Shown one piece after another: positions 58,054 through 64,000 of a DNA stretch of 64,000 nt. This DNA comes from Pseudarthrobacter raffinosi (GTDB taxonomy: Bacteria > Actinomycetota > Actinomycetes > Actinomycetales > Micrococcaceae), in assembly GCF_023913735.1 (NCBI RefSeq), contig NZ_JAMXBH010000010.1, forward strand, positions 62,001 through 126,000, written 5' to 3'. Position 1 is the first letter of the stretch; the number at the start of each line of letters is the position of its first letter. The notes under the pieces were generated by a model. That model was not told the DNA's origin. It saw only the letters and a program-made list of their open reading frames with translations, and did no database searches. The translations under genes and the position numbers were made by a program.

Positions 58054-58779
58054 TCAATCAAGGAGCCAGCGGAGGGTGTCGGCGTTCCGCACGGCGTTCC
58101 CGCCGCCGTCGTTGTTGAAATAGGCATAGACATCCTTGCCTGCCGCGGACCATTCGCGGATCCGGTCCGCCCACCACTGCAGGTCCGTATCGGAGTAGGA
58201 GCCGCCATACAGGTGCTGATGGTCAGGCCCGTGGAGCCGGATGTAGACGAAGGGCGCTGTGGCGCGGAGGATGCACGGCAGTTGGGCGCCGCTCATGATG
58301 CAGTACGCGGCCTGGTGCCGTTCCAGCAAGGCGTACACGTCCGGATGGTCCCAGCTGGGGTGCCGGAACTCCACGGTCACCCGGATCCACCACGGGACCG
58401 CGGCGAGGAAGTGATCCAGCCGGGCATCATCGCGCTGCAGCTGCGGTGGCAGTTGGACCAGGAGGACAGCGCGTTTGTCGCCCAGTTCGTGCCAGCAGCG
58501 GGCGATGCGTTCCAGCCAGACTTCGGGTCCGTAGAGTTTCTTGCCGTGCGTCAGGCCGCGCGGAGCTTTGACGGACATCACGAACCCGTCCGGGAGCCTG
58601 CGCCGCCAGCTGGCGAAGGACGTGTCCCGGGGCCACCGGTAAAAGCTGGCGTTCAACTCAACGGTGCCAAACCGGGAACCGTAGTGCTGGAGCCTGTCCC
58701 GGGCCGGGAGGCCTGGCGGGTAGAGCACGTTCTCCCAGTGGTCATAGCTCCAGCCGGAGGTGCCGATATAGACAGCCAC
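58054..58779 (-). CDS. DUF72 family TIM-barrel protein
   Basis: 241 aa. Start IGTSGWSYDHWENVLYPPGL and the blocks YGSRFGTVELNASFYRWPRD, DGFVMSVKAPRGLTHGKKLY, VEFRHPSWDHPDVYALLERH and DVYAYFNNDGGGNAVRNADT are all hallmarks of DUF72. The family has a TIM barrel fold; biochemical role not known. Divergent from the GH15 gene, 73 nt after App1 on the same strand. Confidence 0.92.
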   Translation of the reverse strand: MAVYIGTSGWSYDHWENVLYPPGLPARDRLQHYGSRFGTVELNASFYRWPRDTSFASWRRRLPDGFVMSVKAPRGLTHGKKLYGPEVWLERIARCWHELGDKRAVLLVQLPPQLQRDDARLDHFLAAVPWWIRVTVEFRHPSWDHPDVYALLERHQAAYCIMSGAQLPCILRATAPFVYIRLHGPDHQHLYGGSYSDTDLQWWADRIREWSAAGKDVYAYFNNDGGGNAVRNADTLRWLLD

Positions 58780-58929
58780 AGTCAGCTGACCCGCAGGGGA
58801 GATGGGTGAACCATGATGCCTCCGGTGTTCGTGGACCGGCCGTCAACTCACGGTACACCGCTGTGCTTTGCCACTATCATTCACGGTTGTTTTCTCCGGC
58901 AGGGCCCATCCTTGTGGCAGTGTATGGGA

Positions 58930-60732
58930 ATGGCGCGCATTGAAGATTATGCAGTTGTTGGCGACCTCCACACCGGCGCCCTGGTCAGCACCGAGGGCTC
59001 CATCGACTGGCTTTGCCTGCCGCGCTTCGACTCGCCGGCATGTTTCAACGCGCTCCTGGATACGCCTGAGGCCGGACGATGGCTACTGGCACCCGAGAGC
59101 GGCGGCACCTGCACCAGGCGCGGCTACCGGGAGGGGACCCTGATCCTGGAAACAGAATGGGAAACCCCGGAGGGTACCGTCAGGGTTATTGACTTCATGC
59201 CGCCACGCGACGCGGTGGCGGACATCGTGCGGATCGTTGAGGGCGTGAGGGGAAGCGTCAGGATGCACGGTGAACTGGCGCTGAGGTTCGACTACGGGCA
59301 TATCGTTCCCTGGGTGCGGCGCGACAGGCACGGCCTGCATGCCATCGCCGGCCCGGACTCCGTCTACTTCGTCACCAAGGCGCCGCTTCACGGCGAGAAC
59401 ATGCACTCCGTCAGTGACTTCACAGTCCACGCGGGGGAGCGCATCCCCTTTGTCCTGACGTGGGCGCCCAGCCACGTTCCCCGCCCGCACACGGTGGACG
59501 CCGAGGTAGTGCTGGGCACCACCCTGGCCTTCTGGCGCGGCTGGGCATCCCAGTGCACCGTCCAGGGAAAGTACCAGGATGCCGTGGTCCGTTCGCTGGT
59601 GACCCTGAAGGCGCTGACCTACGCTCCCACGGGCGGCATCGTCGCTGCGGTCACCACGTCCCTGCCGGAACAGCTGGGCGGTCCCCGCAACTGGGATTAC
59701 CGCTTCTGCTGGCTGCGGGACGCCACCATGACGCTGCAGGCGCTCCTGGCCGCCGGCTACACCACCGAGGCTGCCGCCTGGCGTGACTGGCTGCTCCGCG
59801 CTGTGGCGGGCGATCCGGCCGACCTGCAGATCATGTACGGAATCCACGGCGAACGCAGGCTTCCGGAAATGGAACTGCCGTGGCTTGCCGGGTACGAGAA
59901 TTCAAAACCGGTACGGACCGGCAACGGCGCCGCCGAGCAGCTTCAACTGGACGTCTGGGGCGAGGTCCTGGACTGCCTGGCGCTGACCAGGAACTCCCTG
60001 CTGAAACACACGGACGAGTCCTGGGACGTCCAGGTGGCCCTGATGCAGCACCTGGAGACCATCTGGGACCAGCCGGACAACGGACTCTGGGAGATGCGCG
60101 GGCCGCGGCGCCATTTCACGCATTCCAAGGTGATGGCCTGGGTGGCCGCAGACCGGATGGTTAAAGGCGTCCGCGATTTCGGCCTGCCCGGCCCCGTGGA
60201 ACGCTGGGAGGCCCTTCGCGACACCATCCACCGGGACGTCATGGCCAACGGCTTCGACCCCGTCCGCAACACCTTTGTGCAGGCGTATGGCCGGCCCGAA
60301 CTGGATGCCAGCCTGCTGTTGATCCCGCGGGTGGGCTTCCTGTCGCCGGATGATCCCCGGGTGCTGGGGACCATTGACGCGATCCAGCGGGAGCTCACCG
60401 AAGACGGTTTTGTGCTCCGCTACCGTCCCGCCGACAGCGACGACGGCCTCCCGGGAGACGAAGGGGTGTTCCTGGCCTGCTCGTTCTGGTTGGTGGAGGC
60501 CCTGCTGGGCGCGGGACGCACCGAGGAGTCCACCGAACTCTTCGAGCGGTTGCTCGAACTCCGCAACGATGTGGGCCTGCTCAGTGAGGAATGGGGCGTC
60601 AGGGCAGGGCGGCAGCTGGGCAATACGCCCCAGGCCTTCAGTCACTTCGCGCTTGTGACAAGCGCTCTTGAGCTTCATCAGGATACGGTTCGCCGCAGTG
60701 ACACACCTATTCCCCCGGAGACAGACAGGTAG
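58930..60732 (+). CDS. GH15 family glycoside hydrolase (trehalase/glucoamylase-like)
   Basis: 600 aa from ATG 58930 (MARIEDYAVVGDLHTG, the usual family start; ATG 58924 is two residues longer and ATG 58813 is too far upstream). The N-terminal beta-sandwich domain is followed by the (alpha/alpha)6 barrel with NWDYRFCWLRDATMTLQALL, QLQLDVWGEVLDCL, LSEEWGVRAGRQLGNTPQAF and FSHFALVTSALEL. Family members in Actinobacteria are trehalases or act on isomaltose-type sugars. Cytoplasmic. Confidence 0.92.
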   Translation: MARIEDYAVVGDLHTGALVSTEGSIDWLCLPRFDSPACFNALLDTPEAGRWLLAPESGGTCTRRGYREGTLILETEWETPEGTVRVIDFMPPRDAVADIVRIVEGVRGSVRMHGELALRFDYGHIVPWVRRDRHGLHAIAGPDSVYFVTKAPLHGENMHSVSDFTVHAGERIPFVLTWAPSHVPRPHTVDAEVVLGTTLAFWRGWASQCTVQGKYQDAVVRSLVTLKALTYAPTGGIVAAVTTSLPEQLGGPRNWDYRFCWLRDATMTLQALLAAGYTTEAAAWRDWLLRAVAGDPADLQIMYGIHGERRLPEMELPWLAGYENSKPVRTGNGAAEQLQLDVWGEVLDCLALTRNSLLKHTDESWDVQVALMQHLETIWDQPDNGLWEMRGPRRHFTHSKVMAWVAADRMVKGVRDFGLPGPVERWEALRDTIHRDVMANGFDPVRNTFVQAYGRPELDASLLLIPRVGFLSPDDPRVLGTIDAIQRELTEDGFVLRYRPADSDDGLPGDEGVFLACSFWLVEALLGAGRTEESTELFERLLELRNDVGLLSEEWGVRAGRQLGNTPQAFSHFALVTSALELHQDTVRRSDTPIPPETDR

Positions 60733-60781
60733 GGCAATGAGGGCCTGAGGGCCTGCCCCGCTCTTCACGTCCGGGAGAAAG

Positions 60782-60795
60782 GTAAGTATACTTAC
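60782..60795. promoter_or_regulatory. 14-bp perfect palindrome GTAAGTATACTTAC
   Basis: It lies 61 nt before the DUF1508 start, in the gap after the GH15 stop, and is unusually AT-rich. TATACT in the centre could be a -10 box. The AAGTATACTT core is similar to the palindrome upstream of the MFS gene at 1207-1222, and it is probably a repressor-binding site; regulator unknown. Confidence 0.55.
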
Positions 60796-60855
60796 TAGAC
60801 TTGCGGAGCGCTCCTAATGGGGCTCAGCGCCGCGACTGAACGAGGGGTGGTTGTA

Positions 60856-61146
60856 ATGGCCGGACATTTTGAGCTGGTGGATGCGCCTGACGGCGGCTAC
60901 AGGGTACGGATGTTGGATGGTTCAGGAAGCCTGATGGCTATCTCGGTGACCTTCCCAACGAAGCGCGCAGCGGTGGCCGGCATTGCGATGGCCCGCGAGA
61001 TTGCCGGCACAGGCCTGATCAGGGACTTCAGTAACAACGGTGCCGGAACCGTGATCCGGGATCGGATTGGCCCCACGTCATCCCCGAAGGATAGCGCCGC
61101 CCGCGGCAAGAAGCTGTCCGGGGCCGCTCGCGCTGTAGTCGGGTGA
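60856..61146 (+). CDS. DUF1508 (YegP-like) protein
   Basis: 96 aa from ATG 60856 (GAGGGGTGG upstream). FELVDAPDGGYRVRMLDGSG with VTFPTKRAAVAGIAMAREIA is a single divergent YegP-type repeat, followed by a basic tail (RDRIGPTSSPKDSAARGKK). YegP proteins are small and of unknown role. It overlaps the HAD gene by 4 nt (GTGA). Confidence 0.75.
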   Translation: MAGHFELVDAPDGGYRVRMLDGSGSLMAISVTFPTKRAAVAGIAMAREIAGTGLIRDFSNNGAGTVIRDRIGPTSSPKDSAARGKKLSGAARAVVG

Positions 61147-61868
61147 TCACCCAGAGCCACGCCCTGGTCCGCGGGCGGCGATGGGGCGTCTTGTTTGACG
61201 TTGATGGGACCCTGGTGGACTCCGCCTACATCCACACGCTCGCGTGGTGGCAGGCGTTCCGACAGCACCAGCATGACGTCCCCATGGCCGCCATTCACCG
61301 GTGCGTCGGGATGGGTGGCGATCGTTTGGTGGACACGCTTCTTCCTGCTGGCCGGGACCGCGAGGCCGACGCCGACATCCTGGCCAGCCATGCGGCAGTC
61401 TTCGCGCAGAGCTGGCCGTCGCTGCGACCGTTCGACGGCGCCAAGGAGCTGCTTGCGCAGTGCCACGCCGGGGGACTCGCCGTCGCCCTGGCATCATCGG
61501 CACGAACGCAGGATCTGAAGGCCACCCGCAAAGCCCTTGGTGCGGACTCGTTCATCCATGCCGCCACCAGCGCGGACGATGCGAAGGCAAGCAAGCCGGC
61601 CCCGGACATCCTCGTGGCCGCGCTTGAAGCTGTTGGTGTGGCCGCGGCCGGAGCAGTCTATGTGGGGGATGCGGTGTGGGACATGCAAGCTGCTGCCGCG
61701 TTGGGAATCCCTGCCATCGGCGTCACCTGCGGCGGGACCAGCGCCGCCGAACTCCGCGAGTCAGGCGCGGCCGAGGTCTACAACGGCCCCCGGGACCTCC
61801 TGGACAACCTGCAGGCAAGCGCCATCGGCAGGCTGCTGACGCTGGAATCGAACCCCGCCGGCGCCTAA
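61143..61868 (+). CDS. HAD superfamily phosphatase (Gph/beta-phosphoglucomutase-like)
   Basis: 241 aa from GTG 61143. Motif I is VLFDVDGTLVDSAYIH, motif II VALASSARTQD, motif III Lys in KASKPAPDILVAALE, motif IV VYVGDAVWDMQAAAALGIPA. The alpha-helical C1 cap fits phosphoglycolate-phosphatase-like or sugar-phosphatase members. The substrate is probably a small phospho-sugar. It is coupled to the DUF1508 gene. Confidence 0.88.
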   Translation: MITQSHALVRGRRWGVLFDVDGTLVDSAYIHTLAWWQAFRQHQHDVPMAAIHRCVGMGGDRLVDTLLPAGRDREADADILASHAAVFAQSWPSLRPFDGAKELLAQCHAGGLAVALASSARTQDLKATRKALGADSFIHAATSADDAKASKPAPDILVAALEAVGVAAAGAVYVGDAVWDMQAAAALGIPAIGVTCGGTSAAELRESGAAEVYNGPRDLLDNLQASAIGRLLTLESNPAGA

Positions 61869-61956
61869 TAGCGCGAGGGGACACTTGCGGCCCTGCCCGC
61901 GGGGGCTTAACTGTCCGTTCGCGCCGGTGCCGGGACGGTTGGGAGGGTGGGGCAGG

Positions 61957-62334
61957 TTAGAGGGGGAGCAGGCCTGAGAGGTCAGCGCGCAGGCCGGAGG
62001 CGGACACCTTGTGCGCCGCGACGGCGTCCGACCAGCTCAACTGGCCGGTCACCATACCAAGCCAGGTGGCGGCGTCGCATTCGATCACGTTGGGCGGGGT
62101 TCCGCGGGTGTGCCGCGGTCCCTCCACGCACTGGGTGACGCCGAACGGCGGCACCCGCACCTCCACCGAGTTCCCCGGCGCCCGCGCGGTCACCTCCTCC
62201 AGCGTGTACCGCACGGCCGTGGCGGTGACGTTGCGGGGGAGCGGAATGTCCGACGGCGATGCGGCGGCTTCCTGCCATGCGGCCAGTGCCGCTGTGCCTT
62301 CTTCAATGCCGATCCGACGGCGTGCTACAGCCAT
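61957..62334 (-). CDS. SCP2-like sterol carrier family protein
   Basis: 125 aa. TAVRYTLEEVTARAPGNSVE and PPFGVTQCVEGPRHTRGTPP, NVIECDAATWLGMVTGQLSW resembles the actinobacterial sterol-carrier-family domain that often follows metal-binding mycothiol-type DinB proteins. The hydrophobic pocket may bind a lipid or thiol ligand; role unknown. Its ATG shares one base with the asparaginase stop (TGATG), so the two are translationally coupled. Confidence 0.75.
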   Translation of the reverse strand: MAVARRRIGIEEGTAALAAWQEAAASPSDIPLPRNVTATAVRYTLEEVTARAPGNSVEVRVPPFGVTQCVEGPRHTRGTPPNVIECDAATWLGMVTGQLSWSDAVAAHKVSASGLRADLSGLLPL

Positions 62335-63350
62335 CAGTCCAGGAGCGCGGACACGGCCGGGCCCAGGCGGATCTTGCCCACCTCGTGGCTGCCGCCCATC
62401 ACCGGGGCCACCACTTTTTCGAGGACGCTGGAGACGCCGGGGATATCCACGGCGCCAACCGCGGCGAGGAGGGTCAGGCCCACCAGGGACGTGGCCCGCA
62501 GATTCCCGTCAAGCATCTTGATGGCCACCGAGACACCCTGGGGTGTGGCCATGGCCAGGACGCCCTCGGCACCAATCTTGGCGATGATGCCCAGTTCGTC
62601 CATCACGATGGTGTTGGCCTCGCCGTGCCCCTGGACGGCCCAGGGGTAGTCGAGCATGGACGTGGCGATGGTGGCGGCGCGGGCGTTGGAATTTTTGTCG
62701 CCCGGGGCCTTGGCCAGCATCGAGAACGCTCGCGCCAACCCGGTCAGCGAAATGGCGGCCACCGGGGCCCCACACCCGTCAATGCCCAGGTGGGCGATCT
62801 TTTCGCCGCTGTATTCCTCGATCACACTTCGGACGCGCTGCTGCAGAGGATGGTTCGGTTCAAGGTAGCTGTGGGTGTCCCAGCCGTTTTCGGTGCAGGC
62901 CCACAGGAAGGCGGCGTGCTTGCCGGAGCAGTTGAAGGCTAGCTTCGATTTGCCCTTTTCGGACCTGACCAGCCAGTTGCGGGCCGTCTCGTCCTGCGGC
63001 CAGGCGGCGGGGCACTGGAGCTGGTCCTCCCGGACGCCGGCGGCCTTGAGCATTCCCTCCACCACGTCCATATGGTCCAGGGAGCCCACGTGGCTGCCGC
63101 AGGCCAGCGCCACCTGAGCGCCGCGCAGCGGAACTCCGGACTGCATGGCCGCCAGGGCCTGCAGCGGTTTAAGCGCGGACCGTGCGTACAAGGGAGTCCG
63201 GATGTCACCGAGTTCTGTGACGACGGACCCGTCGCCGGACAGTACGACGGCTGAGCCGATGTGCCGGGACTCCACAAAACCGCTTCGTTCAATAACGGCG
63301 AGTTCGACAGCGGAGTCCACGGTGAACGTGGCATGCGGGTTGTGCGGCAT
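62334..63350 (-). CDS. L-asparaginase II-type family amidohydrolase
   Basis: 338 aa. Family blocks: AVIERSGFVESRHIGSAVVL, RSALKPLQALAAMQSGVPLR, ACGSHVGSLDHMDVVEGMLK, AFNCSGKHAAFLWACTENGW and LGIDGCGAPVAAISLTGLAR. This is the Rhizobium etli-like (AnsA-type II, thermolabile) asparaginase group, different from E. coli enzymes; it releases ammonia from asparagine. First gene of a two-gene unit. Cytoplasmic. Confidence 0.9.
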   Translation of the reverse strand: MPHNPHATFTVDSAVELAVIERSGFVESRHIGSAVVLSGDGSVVTELGDIRTPLYARSALKPLQALAAMQSGVPLRGAQVALACGSHVGSLDHMDVVEGMLKAAGVREDQLQCPAAWPQDETARNWLVRSEKGKSKLAFNCSGKHAAFLWACTENGWDTHSYLEPNHPLQQRVRSVIEEYSGEKIAHLGIDGCGAPVAAISLTGLARAFSMLAKAPGDKNSNARAATIATSMLDYPWAVQGHGEANTIVMDELGIIAKIGAEGVLAMATPQGVSVAIKMLDGNLRATSLVGLTLLAAVGAVDIPGVSSVLEKVVAPVMGGSHEVGKIRLGPAVSALLD

Positions 63351-63386
63351 GATGCCAGTCTAGGGGCGGAATCGGCGAATGCCGGG

Positions 63387-64000
63387 CTACTCCACGGTGA
63401 CCATGACAGACTGCCAGCCGGAGGCGCCGTCGGGCACCGGATCGGCCCGCTGATCGGTCTGGACCTCGCCCGTTCCGTCGGTGGCGCGGACCTTGATGTA
63501 GTGCGGTCCCGGTGTGGCTTCCCAGTCGAAGGACCACTGGCGCCACGTGATGAGGGACGCCTCGGTGGACAGGACTGCCTCGGCCCAGGGGTTGTTGTCG
63601 ATCTGGACTTCCACCTTGGTGATGCCGCGGGTCTGTGCCCACGCAGTGCCGCCGATCGCCACCCGGCCGGCGGGCACCTTGGCGAAGGACTTCGGAACTT
63701 CCACCCGGGCCATGGTCTTGATGGGGCCGCGCTCGGACCAGCCGCGCTGGGTCCAGTAGGCCTTGCTGTCCGCGAACCGCGTCACTTCCAGGTCCACCAC
63801 CCACTTGGTGGCGGAGACAAAACCGTACAGCCCGGGCACCACCATGCGCACCGGATAGCCGTGCTCCAGCGGCAGGGGCTCGCCGTTCATGCCGATCGCC
63901 AGCATGGCATCGCGGTCATCCTGCAGGACCTCCAGCGGCGTGGAGGCGCTGAAGCCATCGATCGACGTCGACAGCACCATGTCCGCACCGTCCTTGGGAC
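63387..64000 (-). CDS. Molybdopterin-dependent sulfite-oxidase-type protein (C-terminal part)
   Basis: The open frame continues past the right edge (upstream codons give PKDGADM before the ATG at 63980). Seen are the end of the Mo-cofactor domain (LPLEHGYPVRMVVPGLYGFV, KWVVDLEVTRF) and the Ig-like dimerisation domain (VEVPKSFAKVPAGRVAIGGT, ITKVEVQIDNNPWAEAVLST, WSFDWEATPGPHYIKVRATD). Members carry a membrane-bound or exported Mo-oxidoreductase domain of the SUOX/YedY fold. The N-terminus, including any TM region, lies outside the window. Confidence 0.9.
   Translation of the reverse strand, partial: PKDGADMVLSTSIDGFSASTPLEVLQDDRDAMLAIGMNGEPLPLEHGYPVRMVVPGLYGFVSATKWVVDLEVTRFADSKAYWTQRGWSERGPIKTMARVEVPKSFAKVPAGRVAIGGTAWAQTRGITKVEVQIDNNPWAEAVLSTEASLITWRQWSFDWEATPGPHYIKVRATDGTGEVQTDQRADPVPDGASGWQSVMVTVE

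Overview
The window is high-GC chromosomal DNA with closely packed genes, many GTG starts and ATGA/GTGA stop-start overlaps. Gene content (an Rv3230c/DesA3-like desaturase pair, MmyB-type XRE regulator, ANTAR protein, PadR and HspR regulators, DUF202 pair, SCP-like protein) suggests a soil actinobacterium of the Micrococcaceae, in the Arthrobacter/Pseudarthrobacter range. This is inferred from content and style only. I saw no rRNA, tRNA, CRISPR array, IS element or prophage. Both ends cut genes: a ModA-like binding protein on the left and a molybdopterin oxidoreductase on the right.

Layout. 0-7.3 kb: ModA-like protein; MarR regulator with a DHA2-type efflux pump behind a 16-bp palindrome; an M20 amidohydrolase/MHS-transporter operon divergent from a two-HTH Lrp regulator; DUF1992. 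7.3-12 kb: class A PBP with a Pro/Ala tail, PadR regulator with Gly-Phe-Pro repeats, ammonium transporter. 12.2-16 kb: a small catabolic module (nitrilase-fold amidase, GntR, MHS permease, DUF2848) linked by two related GntR boxes. 16-20 kb: small membrane proteins (DUF3592-like, two DUF202, a polytopic protein, YnfA), an LLM oxidoreductase and a small acidic protein. 20-24 kb: desaturase electron-transfer pair preceded by a 10-codon leader ORF, a chloroperoxidase-like hydrolase, and a nested inverted repeat.

24-31.5 kb looks like a cell-envelope region: DUF4956, VTC-type polyphosphate polymerase and Cthe_2159-like lipoprotein in one operon; a lytic transglycosylase; then response regulator, phosphodiester glycosidase and GT2-GtrA glycosyltransferase; then a GAF-ANTAR regulator. 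32-35.3 kb is an operon of four exported proteins, three carrying the AYW-type signal peptide of TasA/camelysin-like proteins, behind a 525-bp gene-free leader. 35.4-39 kb: adenylate-kinase-like protein, epimerase and a secreted subtilase. 39-46 kb: a complete galactonate-type pathway (GntR, ABC importer without ATPase, DgoD, KDPGal aldolase, KDG-type kinase).

46-49.3 kb is a decaying redox locus: an MmyB-type regulator with a 1-nt frameshift, an SDR missing its central Rossmann segment, a cupin and an alcohol dehydrogenase, with matching operator-like palindromes in front of the regulator and the dehydrogenase. 49.3-54.4 kb: HEAT-repeat DNA alkylation repair protein, PAP2 phosphatase, MmcQ/YjbR protein, then a stress cluster (HspR, Hsp20, J-domain protein, unknown protein, AAA ATPase frameshifted in a G5 tract). 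54.4-64 kb: GH1 glucosidase, formate/nitrite-type channel, App1 phosphatase, DUF72, GH15, DUF1508 plus HAD phosphatase, SCP-like protein with L-asparaginase, and the partial molybdoenzyme.
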